Source: Meira nashicola
Lineage: Eukaryota > Basidiomycota > Exobasidiomycetes > Exobasidiales > Brachybasidiaceae
DNA length: 64,000 nt
Direction: 5' to 3'
Assembly: GCA_001600355.1 (NCBI GenBank)
Contig: BCJU01000001.1
Location: 3,865,178-3,929,177 of the forward strand
Shown piece after piece: positions 20,200-29,627 of this stretch (its first letter is position 1; each line of letters starts with the position of its first letter). Position numbers and translations under genes: made by a program. The notes under the pieces are model-generated. The model was not told where the DNA came from and ran no database searches. It was given only the letters and a program-made list of their open reading frames with translations.

Positions 20200-20690
20200 T
20201 CATTATCCCGTTTGAGTACATTATATATTATTTTTTTATGAAAGAATGTGCAACGAAACCTTGCGAGATGGCTCACACGATTACACAACAAAGGTGAATC
20301 AAATTACCTCACGCACCCAAGTCTCATCGCCGAATTAGAACGACCAATCGAAAGATTGGCTCTTAAATCTCCGATTTAAATCTGCTATGACGGCCTCATT
20401 CGGTCCTGGATAGTCTGCAAAATTCTCGAAAGAAAAGAGAGTCCATCTCAATGAAGAGGTGCTTTTTGAGCAGTCGGGGTCTGTGTCTCTTTTGACACTA
20501 AGCGTTAAAGAAGGGAAGAAAGGATGATTCAAACGCTCAATCAAATTATTAAACTTCCAATAACGCATTTTTCACTGGAAAAATTATTCTAATCACGTGT
20601 ACATACGCCTTAAAAAAGCGCGTTAAGATTATTGCATATATTCTATTCATTTCAGTGATACTACTATACAAATGCAACCCCTTCCACCCA
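20200..20690. other. Convergent intergenic region
   Basis: 491 bp between two 3' ends. It contains a CACGTG core near 20596, an AAAAAAGCGCGTTAAG string, and the possible small minus-strand frame listed separately. No repeat or RNA gene recognised. Confidence 0.4.
20335..20568 (-). CDS. Possible 77-residue hypothetical protein
   Basis: A complete ATG-to-stop frame on the minus strand, 122 bp downstream of the orphan gene at 20691-21437. The product has mixed composition with aromatic residues spread along it (MRYWKFNNLIERLNHPFFP at the start, FKSQSFDWSF at the end) and no membrane segment. It is less biased than most shadow frames but has no recognised domain; it may be chance. Confidence 0.22.
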   Translation of the reverse strand: MRYWKFNNLIERLNHPFFPSLTLSVKRDTDPDCSKSTSSLRWTLFSFENFADYPGPNEAVIADLNRRFKSQSFDWSF

Positions 20691-21437
20691 TCACCGAGCC
20701 CTTGCTCTTCTTCCTCCAGGACCCATAGGTGGTGGAGAATCTTCATTATTGAAACCGATCGACATTGGCACTCCAGTTGTGTTAGAAGGGTTGAAATGAT
20801 GTGAATTATTATGAAAATCATGATGACCATCCATTGAACCAGATATTGATCCTAATTCGTGCATTGCTGGCTTTGAATCATGTTCCATTCCATCTTGTGT
20901 TAGATTACCATCTTGTCTTTCTTGATCACCTTCAGGATGTTGATGTAAATTAAAAGATAGCTTTGTATGTCTAGCAGGATCATTACTGAAAGCATAATAT
21001 TCCGTCGATCCTTGATCTACTTGCCACATTCCTGTCGCAGAATCCCATTGTGGACCTCTCTGTCTTCTTGCCCAAATTAATAAACTATTCCATTCAGCTG
21101 AAGAAGTTGCTTGATTAGCATATTGATATCTTGAAGGAGGAACAACATTTTGCTCTTTTGCTTTCCCTAAAGAATTCGTCGCTTCTCCCGTTTGTACAGC
21201 TAATCGCAAATGATCTTCAGATCGACCTCCTTTGACCGGTGAAGCTGATCGTCGCGAAGGTGTTGATCCTGAAGCCTCCGGATTGTACGGTGAGGCGATC
21301 TGTGTGATGGAATCAGCTGATTGTTGATCTTCTTTTCCATCTCCGCCTTCTTCCGTTTCTTTAGATTGTTTGGGGAGATTGATTGCCCTAGGAACTCGAA
21401 TGATTATGTCAGAGCGAGAAGTTCGAACGGCCGGCAT
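20691..21437 (-). CDS. Hypothetical fungal protein with C-terminal Gly/Pro-rich tail
   Basis: Single exon from ATG 21437 (MPAVRTSRSD), 248 residues. The frame is open 12 codons further but without an ATG. The N-terminal half is acidic, Ser/Glu/Gln-rich and disordered. A compact conserved-looking core lies at about residues 110-165: PPSRYQYANQATSSAEWNSL followed by LIWARRQRGPQWDSATGMWQ, rich in Trp, Tyr and Arg, then STEYYAFSNDP. The remainder is His/Asn/Asp-rich, with PPPMGPGGRRARAR at the end. No catalytic motif or membrane segment is visible. I do not recognise the family; the tryptophan-rich core is the part to search with. Confidence 0.6.
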   Translation of the reverse strand: MPAVRTSRSDIIIRVPRAINLPKQSKETEEGGDGKEDQQSADSITQIASPYNPEASGSTPSRRSASPVKGGRSEDHLRLAVQTGEATNSLGKAKEQNVVPPSRYQYANQATSSAEWNSLLIWARRQRGPQWDSATGMWQVDQGSTEYYAFSNDPARHTKLSFNLHQHPEGDQERQDGNLTQDGMEHDSKPAMHELGSISGSMDGHHDFHNNSHHFNPSNTTGVPMSIGFNNEDSPPPMGPGGRRARAR

Positions 21438-23419
21438 TATTAGAGGGAAGAGATTTATTCGGTTCACTGTCAAGATAATCCTTCTTTACGTAAATCAAAA
21501 TCAAAGATTGTCAATCTGACAGCGCGGGATATGATTAATGGCTGAAATTCGTGCGTTTGAGTTCTGTCGGGATCATACACAATGGATGCTCCAAATTCGA
21601 ACTTCCGAAAATCCGAGAATTCGAGAAAAAGAGTCCGTAGACCGGCAAATTATGCAATCCAGAAAGGCAGTTATGCTAATAATAGATCTCCCTTCCTCTT
21701 CCTTACACTGATCATACGATCTCTCGTCAAAAGCCGAAAGTATAAGTTATGTATAATTCTATCTCCGTCGACCAATGGATTGCTTTTTCGTGAGAAGATA
21801 ATAAAGTACCGATGTAAAGGAAAGCCAACGATTGATTATCTAAACCTTTTCGATCGAACGAAAAGAAAGTGTCATTCGGCAAATGCGGGGTAAGTGTGTT
21901 GTCCGAAGATTAATTGTTTGGTTGGGAGGTGAATCGAACGAGTTGTCGTGGAAGGTGTAACAAAAGTAGGATAAATGCATTTCTCCTAATTGCTCGTGTT
22001 TGAGGCGCCTGTGCTGTGCTTGTGCATACATACATAAATGCTACTATCAAATTACTCGGCGGCGGCGGTGCTTAAGGGACATCGGCGATTGTGTTGCAAT
22101 AAAAAAACGCGTTGACCATCTATCGAGATATGTCAATTGCAGCAAAGGTGCTTTAGTGTAAATACTGTGCTCACTAATTTTACCAGTCGTTTCACCTATT
22201 TTATGCACGTACGATATCCCTCACAGATTTGAGTGGAATGTGAGCACTTTACGCTTAAGAGTGAATATTTGTCGCATTGACAATGATCGTAAACTTACAA
22301 TTGGCGTACTTACTCTGAAACACATTATTCATTGAATTGACCTTACAAATCAAATGGAACTTTTCATCCGTTTCTTTGAACATTATTCATTTTTGCACTT
22401 TCCCACGCCTTTTTCAAAGAGCTGCACTTTTGAGCAGGGTTGATGAAATTTACATGATAAATGCATGCCTTGGGGGAGAACACGAGCAGTAAATCAATTC
22501 TGAGTGGCAGAAATTGCAAGGAAGGTATGTATGCATGATGATCTTCAATACATCCCCAACCATATTTCCTTCATCAAGGAGCATAAGATCTGAGCTTTTC
22601 ATGATCAATTCTTTAATTAATCTAGTGTAACAGGCAATTCTCTGTCGTACAACCCTAGTGGCTTTACATCGTGGCTATAGTCCAGAACGAACGAATGTTC
22701 AACAAGAGGTCCAGAACGAATGTTTGTTCGACCGGCATTCCTCAATCTTCAAGAATTGAGCAACAGTAAAGGCAGGTCAACCTCCTTCATACATACTTGC
22801 CTTTTAGTAGGGCAAACAAACCCTTGACCGAGCGATCCGGACCGCGATCCCGTGAAGTGTGCTTATGCTTGAAAATGCATAGAATGATAGCATATAGTCA
22901 TCTTTTGCCTAATCATTATTCTCCGATATGATCAAGAGGGTGCAGAAAAGTAGAAGGGCACTAATTTGACTCGTTGATGAAATGCACATATTCTCTGGTA
23001 CATGATGCAATTCATGTAAAACGAACGAAAGCTTAACTTTTGCTATGCTTGTAAGGCAATGTGGTGCAATACACATTTTTAAGTCCGACTAGCTCGAACC
23101 ACAAGGTTTTCTAGCCATCTATCATGGTATGTATGTTCTGACTAGAAAGCACATATGCAGGCTTTAACCTTCGCTTGAATCTTGGCCCGCTTATCGTACA
23201 TACATACACACATAAACACATTTTACCCTTTGAAGGTGCTCCTCGATAGCATAGCATAAGCAAACATGCATTAGCGTTTCACTGTCCTATGTATGTAAAT
23301 TAAAGACAGTACAATTCTTTCAGTCGTTGAATGTCATCATACTCCTATCTCTTGTATCTTTGATACTTCCATCATCACCATATAATCCTTTGCTTTATTG
23401 CGATAATCATCTGTCCATC
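21438..23419. other. Long intergenic/upstream region of the MADS-box gene
   Basis: About 2 kb without a supported gene, the longest such stretch in the window. It holds ACATACAT-type runs (22024-22036 and 23198-23220), ACGCGT at 22107-22112, three GCACTTT strings (22244, 22395, 22424), an imperfect tandem duplication of TCCAGAACGAAnnAATGTT (22681-22724) and a small inverted repeat CTCAAT...ATTGAG (22741-22760). Most of it is likely the cis-regulatory region and long leader of the transcription factor gene that follows. Confidence 0.5.
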
Positions 23420-24502
23420 ATGATACCCAAATCAGCCGAAGAGATGGGACTTGCAGCTTTCGCACCAGCAGAAGGTTCAAAAACTATTCAAACACCATAC
23501 GGTTCCCTTCAACTTGCAAATGGAGCACTTCAACAAAGTTTTGGAACGGCAAATATGAGTCCAATGGTTGGCTTAGGTGGAACACTTGTACCTGAAGAAA
23601 GCGAAGAAGATGATGAAGAAGATGACGATGAAGAAGATGAGAATGGAAACAAGAAACGTAAAAGAGCCGGTAAAGGTCTTCAAAAGAAAGCAAGTACAAA
23701 TAATGCTGCCGGTGCTGCTGCAGCTGCAGCTGCTGGTGGCCGTCCTTCAGGAGCAAATGCTACAGTAGGTGAACGTGATTCACATACAGGCAGACGTAAG
23801 ATTCGGATCGAATTTATTGAAGATGATAGCAGAAGACATATCACTTTCAGTAAACGTAAAGCAGGTATTATGAAAAAGGTGAGTAGATGAGGAGAATATG
23901 AGTGGTATTGAAGTAGGCATTCTGACTTAAGTTTACTATCTTCTTGCAATTGTCAGGCATACGAATTAGCTACACTTACCGGAACACAAGTACTACTCTT
24001 GATCGTTTCCCAAACAGGTCTCGTCTACACATTCACAACGCCAAAGCTTTCACCAGTCGTTCAACAGCCAGCAGGTAGAGAACTGATTCAATCGTGTCTA
24101 AATGCACCTGAGCCACAAGAAATGGGAGGAGGAGTCGAAGATGATTTGCACAACCTACGTCCCAACTCAGCCGATCAACAAAGACTAGAACCATCTGTAA
24201 CTGCGAACAGTCATTCGAGTATGAGCAATTCCTCTAACGATCATCTAAATAACGTTGTTGCTCAACATCTAGCCGCAAATTCCAATCAAAACAATCCTTC
24301 CGTTTACAGTGCTTCAAGCGCAGGATTTGGACATGATCCTCGTCAACAAGCGGCTCTTTTAGGTTTGAGTATGCCAGGTATGTCGATGGGAATGCCTGCA
24401 CATATGCACGGAATGGGAGGTGCTTACGGATACACTGCCGGTCTTCAACAATTGGTCGGTCATGATTCGTCGATGCCGTATGGAACGTATGGAGGTGTAT
24501 AA
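23420..24502 (+). CDS. MCM1: SRF/Mcm1-type MADS-box transcription factor
   Basis: Two exons, 23420-23878 and 23957-24502 (phase 0, GTGAGT), 334 residues. MADS factors of this type bind CC(A/T)6GG-like sites as dimers and in fungi control mating-type, cell-cycle and metabolic genes with partner proteins. The DNA-binding domain spans about residues 124-182: GRRKIRIEFIEDDSRRHITF, SKRKAGIMKK, then after the intron AYELATLTGTQVLLLIVSQT and GLVYTFTTPKL, matching the SRF-type pattern. The intron cuts the domain exactly between KK and AYEL. Before it lie an acidic run (about residues 55-75), KKRKR and an Ala run; after it a Gln/Asn/Ser-rich region and a Met/Gly-rich tail (LLGLSMPGMSMGMPAHMHGM). Start ATG 23420 is the first in frame. 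Confidence 0.92.
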
Positions 24503-25123
24503 GACACTGCAAATCAATCTTTTCATCACAGCACCTCTTCTTGCACGTATCGCATTTCGCCTCACAATATACCAAATCGCCTGCTAAATCAATTTCTTGT
24601 CTCGTTCGTGAACATTTGTTATATTCTACTCATTGCATTTACCCTTCTTTTATTCCTCCCTTTCGCTATTGGTCGTCTCTAATAAACGCTCTTCTTTTTT
24701 CTGTTGGTTGAACGCATAATTCAAAACAACATGATATACATATACCTCTCCATCGGTCACTAGAATGCCCCTATTACCTCACTCTCTTTTATGTCTCTCA
24801 TTACTGTCGATATTGCTTCTTTGTCATATATACATTTTGTTGAAATGTTGACAGATTCCTTGCAAAAAGTGTGTAACATGGACTCAAAACGGGAGGAAAT
24901 GAGACCAACACTAAACACAAACCAAGGCGTATCGGGTAAAGGCCCAGTGTGCATGCATGCATACACTCTGGCATTTTTGGATTTCTTGTGTTGTTTAGCG
25001 AATAAGCGCGATATGTAATATTCATCCTCCTGAACTCCTCCTGTACAATCACAAATCTCTCTGAATAAGGCACCGATCTTGCTCTCTTTCTGATTATCGT
25101 CAGAAGCGAAGATCGCTCTTAAA
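24503..25123. other. Intergenic region between the MADS gene and LCL3
   Basis: 621 bp comprising a pyrimidine-rich 3' region of the MADS gene and the LCL3 promoter. Contains a GTGCATGCATGCATAC run (24947-24962). A 75-codon frame at 24791-25018 has an ATG but no recognisable features. Confidence 0.4.
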
Positions 25124-26071
25124 ATGTTTGACGTATTGTCGGGATGGCAACAACAAGCAGAAGATGGGAGAGAAAGTTTGAAAAAGATTGCAGAAGATGT
25201 AACATCTTCTATTCAAGAAACAGTGAATGATGTTGAAATACGGCAACCATCAGAAAAGGAAGTGAAGAAATTCATTCAATCTCCCTTAACGGTAGCTATA
25301 GGAACGATCAGTATTACTGCAGCTTCTTATTTTAGCTATAGAAGATATTTTAAAAGAATTCCTACGACCGCATATATTACACCTTCTTTAATGCGTTGGA
25401 GAAATACAATCGTTGGAAGATGCGTTACCGTTGGAGATGCAGATGGATTTAGGATCTATCATACGCCTGGACCGATTCTGTATCGTCATTTGATGTACTC
25501 AAACATCAAAAAAGGTTCAATTAACGGACATTCAAACGGAAAAGGATCTTCATTTAATACTCAAACGATTTCCGTTCGATTGGCAGGAGCAGATGCACCG
25601 GAAAGTTCTCATTTCGGTAAACCTTCTCAACCGTTCTCAAAAGAAGCAAAAGAAGAATTGGAGAGCTTAGTGCTGGGTAAAGAAGTTTGGTGTCAAATGG
25701 CTCATATAGATCAATATCAACGTTTAGTCGCAACACCTTATGTTTGGCATTCACCTTATATTTTTGGAAGGACTAACGTGTCTTTACAACTTGTCAAAAA
25801 AGGTTTAGCTACGGTATATACTCAAGCAGGTGCTGCATACGGTACAGCAGGTCCATTTACTAAATTTTTACGAAAGTTATTGGGAGTAGATTCTAGCAAG
25901 ACAAAAACTGAAGCAAGTGCAAAGGAAGCATTATTGGATAGACTGATACCACTTTCTGGAGAAGCAAGATTGAGAAGAGCAATGGCACGAGCAAAGCGAA
26001 AAAAGATCGGTGTCTGGAGCTTGAAAAATTTTGAAACACCAGAAGACTACAAAAAGCGAATGAAGCAGTGA
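25124..26071 (+). CDS. LCL3: LCL3-type membrane-anchored SNase-like endonuclease
   Basis: Single exon, 315 residues, similar to yeast Lcl3 (274). Lcl3 is a mitochondrial membrane protein with a staphylococcal-nuclease-like domain. A transmembrane segment lies at about residues 54-72 (LTVAIGTISITAASYFSYR). The SNase fold follows: GRCVTVGDADGFRIYHTPG (metal-ligand Asp), VRLAGADAPESSHFGKPSQP (Arg and Glu of the active site; the usual Asp-Thr-Pro-Glu reads Asp-Ala-Pro-Glu), KEVWCQMAHIDQYQRLVATP (second Arg) and TNVSLQLVKKGLATVYTQAG. The C terminus matches the family ending, KIGVWSLKNFETPEDYKKRM. An insert of Gly/Ser/Asn (IKKGSINGHSNGKGSSFN) lengthens one loop. All catalytic positions needed appear present. 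Confidence 0.9.
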   Translation: MFDVLSGWQQQAEDGRESLKKIAEDVTSSIQETVNDVEIRQPSEKEVKKFIQSPLTVAIGTISITAASYFSYRRYFKRIPTTAYITPSLMRWRNTIVGRCVTVGDADGFRIYHTPGPILYRHLMYSNIKKGSINGHSNGKGSSFNTQTISVRLAGADAPESSHFGKPSQPFSKEAKEELESLVLGKEVWCQMAHIDQYQRLVATPYVWHSPYIFGRTNVSLQLVKKGLATVYTQAGAAYGTAGPFTKFLRKLLGVDSSKTKTEASAKEALLDRLIPLSGEARLRRAMARAKRKKIGVWSLKNFETPEDYKKRMKQ

Positions 26072-26160
26072 TTGTCTGCCTTGAAACCCATGATGATTTT
26101 AATGACTTAAGTTTTTTTATTGTACAGTAGATTGTATTCAAAATGTTTTTCTCTATGAAA

Positions 26161-27297
26161 TTAATCCTTTTTTGCTACAACGATTACACTTCGTACCATT
26201 CCATGATCACCACCTTCTGCCCAACCTTCGACGACATGACCAAAAGCTCGCAAAGCGGTCAATTGTAAATTACTACCACCACGCCATGCTTGTTCTTCAC
26301 CTTGTCCTAGACGTTTGAGAAATCTTGCGAAATTTGGGAACATGGCATGAGAAATATCTTGAATGAGAACGTCGTCATACTTTGCTTGATCCAATTGGGC
26401 GAGATATGTATTAGCTGAAATGAGATTTATTGAAGGTACTTTGGCCATTCGTAAGACGAAAGAGTGTTTTAGCGAATCGAAAAGAGATGGTTTTGGGATT
26501 TTAGGTGGTTTTATTGATGGACTTGGACTGAATCGAGCTTCTTTGGTTGTTTTATTGTACGAATGAGGCGATAGATTCGGATATGGATGCGTTGCGATCA
26601 AGTCAACCAAAGCCAACGTACCTCCTGGTTTCAATAGAGAATGACAAGCATTGATAAATCGTTGGCGGGTTTCAAAGTGATAAGCACAATCAAGAGCAAA
26701 TATGAAATCGTACTTTTCTGCATCTTCCGTTCCATCAAGAGGTTGTAATCGACTACCTCTTTTGCTCGATGCTTGCTTCTTTTCTGCAATTTTTGCTAAT
26801 CTTTCAACATGTGTTACTGCATCATCACAATGTACTTCAACTTCCATTTCTTGACTTTTATCTTTTGCTAATCTTTGTTGTACTTCTTCTACTCTCTTTT
26901 TAGCTCTTTGTGCATGAGAAGGCAAAGAAGTCACTCCATGCAAGATACTCGGCCTATATCTTTGCATTAACAACAATAATGAATCACCACAACCATGTCC
27001 AACATCAAGAATTTTTGCTCCAGGTCGAATATCTGCTTCGGAATATAACCTTTCACATAATTGTCTACATGCCATTGGTAAATCATCTTGAATGTCAGTC
27101 CAATCTCCCATATTTAGCCATTCAGTTTGTGGTCTTTTAACATTTAGTGCTAAATGGTCAAAAGAAGAATAGCTTTCTTCTTCATTTTTGTTGTGATTGT
27201 TGGTGAATAATGAGATTATAGTCAAGGGTAATAATATCAACTGTTGTAAAATTGTGAAAGTGATTTCAATGATCGATCCTATCGCTGAACCTGCCAT
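26161..27297 (-). CDS. Membrane-anchored SAM-dependent methyltransferase
   Basis: Single exon, 378 residues. An N-terminal hydrophobic segment (residues 5-32, ending in LPLTIISLF) looks like a signal anchor. The class I methyltransferase core follows: motif I ILDVGHGCGDSLLLLMQRY (about residue 95), HGVTSLPSHAQRAKKRVEEV, VHCDDAVTHV, motif IV YDFIFALDCAYHFETRQRF and the post-motif LLKPGGTLALVDL. This resembles ubiquinone/sterol-type and cyclopropane-synthase-like enzymes, including fungal MPBQ/MSBQ-type proteins, but the substrate is not evident. There is a basic Pro/Ser loop around residue 260 (SPSPSIKPPKIPKPS). TAGACTA (27342-27348) lies 45 bp upstream of the ATG, in the divergent gap shared with the thioesterase gene. 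Confidence 0.72.
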   Translation of the reverse strand: MAGSAIGSIIEITFTILQQLILLPLTIISLFTNNHNKNEEESYSSFDHLALNVKRPQTEWLNMGDWTDIQDDLPMACRQLCERLYSEADIRPGAKILDVGHGCGDSLLLLMQRYRPSILHGVTSLPSHAQRAKKRVEEVQQRLAKDKSQEMEVEVHCDDAVTHVERLAKIAEKKQASSKRGSRLQPLDGTEDAEKYDFIFALDCAYHFETRQRFINACHSLLKPGGTLALVDLIATHPYPNLSPHSYNKTTKEARFSPSPSIKPPKIPKPSLFDSLKHSFVLRMAKVPSINLISANTYLAQLDQAKYDDVLIQDISHAMFPNFARFLKRLGQGEEQAWRGGSNLQLTALRAFGHVVEGWAEGGDHGMVRSVIVVAKKD

Positions 27298-27641
27298 CGT
27301 GTATGCAGGTAAAATGACTGATTATGTATAATGTTAGGTATTAGACTATCTATTCTCGATAAAGAAGAAATAAGAGAGAGTAAAAACACACACGCACTTT
27401 CTTCTTTTTAACCTAATCCGATTTCCGCTTTGAATTGATTCCAAATCTTTGGCGTACGCGTTTGCTTAATGAAGGTGCGGCTTTCAACCAGAACCGAGGT
27501 CCGCGTTTTATGGAACTTTTGGTCGGTAAAGCTTAAAGCCGAGAGTATATATTCTACATATACCTCTACAAGAGAGTGCGGGGAATGTATCCTTCTCACC
27601 ATCATTCCTAAAACATCACACAACACAACATCAAAATCAAA
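27298..27641. promoter_or_regulatory. Shared divergent promoter, methyltransferase / thioesterase
   Basis: 344 bp between opposing ATGs, with TAGACTA (27342-27348), ACGCGT (27456-27461) and an AGTATATATTCTACATATAC stretch (27543-27562) that could serve as a TATA-like element for the plus-strand gene, about 80-100 bp before its ATG. Confidence 0.4.
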
Positions 27642-28299
27642 ATGCCTCGACCAAATGTTCAATCGATCGAATCTGCAAAACAACAAATTGTAGACATGCT
27701 CGAAGCGATGGGAGAAGAAACGTCACCTGGATTCAGTAAAGCATGTATAGATCAACAATCCGCCAGATTACTCGTTGCAGAAAGATCAGAAGATTTAAAG
27801 AAAAGTAGAGTTGTTGTTGAAATGAAAGTTACAGAAAAGATGACGAATCAATTGGGTAATTTACATGGTAAGTATAATTAATAGCATAACCTTCAAACTC
27901 TCTTTCTCACATGTATGCATCCCCAACAGGAGGAGCACAAACAACAATAATGGATTGCTTTACAAGTTTAGTAATCTATCTTCATACTTCTGGTAATTTT
28001 GGAGAGCCATGGTCAATGTTGGGTGTTTCACAATCAATGCAAATCATTTTTACAGCTCCAATTCCAGTTGATTGTTATATTGATGTCGAATGTACTTCTT
28101 TGGCTATTGGAAAAAGTGTTGCAGCAATTCAGGTGAGTTGAAAAAAAGATTGATTTTGGAATCATTCATTATACTCATTCATCTTCTTTTCTTTTAGTGT
28201 GAAATATGGACAAAAGATGGAAAAGACGGAAAGAGACTTGCTCGTGGATCTATAGGAACACATACAAAGATTGATAATAGCACTCAATCAAAACTATAA
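27642..28299 (+). CDS. Hotdog-fold thioesterase (ACOT13/PaaI type)
   Basis: Three exons: 27642-27867, 27930-28132 and 28198-28299, 176 residues. Hotdog thioesterases of the ACOT13/PaaI group hydrolyse acyl-CoA esters as tetramers. The signature begins KVTEKMTNQLGNLHGGAQTT, where Asn-Leu-His-Gly-Gly corresponds to the family's N-x-x-G-x-x-HGG turn; the first intron splits its final glycine codon. Then IMDCFTSLVIY supplies the acidic residue of the catalytic helix, followed by GVSQSMQIIFTAPIP, the family's VS-(D/S)-(L/M) strand, and CEIWTKDGKDGKRLARGSIG, the C-terminal strand. No targeting signal is obvious. Good match in length and motifs. Confidence 0.85.
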
Positions 28300-28608
28300 A
28301 TAAAGATGTTTTGATATATTATATAATGTATACATCACTTCAATAGATAATCGCTTGACATGTTTGTGAATTCGGAAAACCTTAAAAAGAAGATAAGATA
28401 AGGGTGAATAATGTGCTCTCTACAAAGTAAGATTCAGCTTTGACTTCCCGCACTCATCCTTTCACATGGCACGCGACGCGAGGGCAATTACAGGTTTGTA
28501 CGCGTGCAAAAAAGTGCGTGTAAATGCAACAGTTAAAAAGTGTTGTTCTCTTGGGCTTTAAGTACAAGACATCATTTCTTCATTACTATCATCGATTCTG
28601 TAACAACA
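28300..28608. other. Intergenic region upstream of CTF8
   Basis: 309 bp. Includes GCACGCGACGCGAGG (28470-28484) and ACGCGT at 28500-28505, about 104 bp before the CTF8 ATG, both resembling G1/S promoter elements. No gene supported. Confidence 0.4.
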
Positions 28609-29517
28609 ATGAGGGTCAATATACACGTTCCAAATCAACAATCTCAAGCTACTGCTTCATCATCATCATCATCGCTGGATTTATCACATATGCCTTTACC
28701 TTTAGTTCGACTCGGTCCATCAAATGAATTGGTGATGATTGAATTACAAGGAAGTTTAGAAATTGATGATGCAGATCCAAAAGGTGGTCAGATATTAGGA
28801 AAGATTGAATTTCATAATGGCAGAGAAGATCGTCCAACACTCTTAATTTCTCATCATAGATTAGAAGGTAAAATCGTTTCACTTACAAAACCTTTAGCAG
28901 TTTTAGAAAAGAAACAGAGAAATACGTCAATCATAAATCAAGAAGAAGGCGTATTAAAGAATGCCGATTTAAATCGAAAAGCGGCAGATATTCCATCATC
29001 ATCACCAACAAGATTCGATAAACAAACGTCAGCACCTCACATTTCGCTCAATGATAAACCAGGAGATATACCATCCTCTCCCACGCCTGTTCCTCTGCAG
29101 TTGGGTGATTTGGACCAACCTACTTCACCAACATTCTCACGAAAGAGAGCTCATAATGGGGCTGAGAGGATTTCAACAGCAAAGAAAAACGAATCACTCA
29201 ACATACCAAGCAGCAGTCCTATCCCGATGAAAAGGGTTCAAGGTAGTGAAATAGACTATAGCTCTCCTTTACCTGCTTCCAAACGACGGGTAACAGAAAG
29301 TGGTTTGGATACAAAATACGCCTCTGCTCAAGAAGCAGACGCAGACGCAAACATTGATGAAGACGGGTGGCTATACGGAAAAGATCAAACAGCCACATAT
29401 ATGGAAGTGGTTTGTATAATTCGAAAGAAAATTCTTTTCTCAAAACGACCTGAGCCGGTTGTGAGATTGGATACCGAAGGTGGGGAAGAGGCAAAGGTAG
29501 CACTTGGTTTGGTGTAA
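28609..29517 (+). CDS. CTF8: Ctf8, alternative clamp-loader subunit (Ctf18-RFC)
   Basis: Single exon from ATG 28609 (MRVNIHVPN), 302 residues; the frame is open upstream but without an ATG. Ctf8 with Ctf18 and Dcc1 forms an RFC-like complex that handles PCNA and supports sister-chromatid cohesion. The conserved N-terminal part reads ELVMIELQGSLEID, GQILGKIEFHNG, RPTLLISHHRLEGKIVSL and KPLAVLEK. The short C-terminal conserved strand is ATYMEVVCIIRKKILFSKRP. The ~170 residues between are Ser/Pro/Asp-rich and disordered, with repeated IPSSSP-like motifs (three copies), making the protein longer than yeast Ctf8 (133) and human CHTF8 (121). Confidence 0.88.
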   Translation: MRVNIHVPNQQSQATASSSSSSLDLSHMPLPLVRLGPSNELVMIELQGSLEIDDADPKGGQILGKIEFHNGREDRPTLLISHHRLEGKIVSLTKPLAVLEKKQRNTSIINQEEGVLKNADLNRKAADIPSSSPTRFDKQTSAPHISLNDKPGDIPSSPTPVPLQLGDLDQPTSPTFSRKRAHNGAERISTAKKNESLNIPSSSPIPMKRVQGSEIDYSSPLPASKRRVTESGLDTKYASAQEADADANIDEDGWLYGKDQTATYMEVVCIIRKKILFSKRPEPVVRLDTEGGEEAKVALGLV

Positions 29518-29627
29518 ATGTGTGTTCCGATTCAAGAAAAATGTGTAAAATACAAATGCAGCAATTCATGTCTAAAAGTACAATCTAGTATGTCTTGCGT
29601 GGTGGGGTATATGGCGAATGCTGATCT

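Noticed and set aside
21920..21945. GTTCGATTC on the minus strand, resembling a tRNA B box
   Set aside because: The flanking bases do not form the T stem and no acceptor stem or anticodon arm can be built; not a tRNA.
24791..25018. 75-codon frame between the MADS gene and LCL3
   Set aside because: Starts with ATG but lies in the probable UTR/promoter, contains a GCAT repeat, and has no recognisable features.
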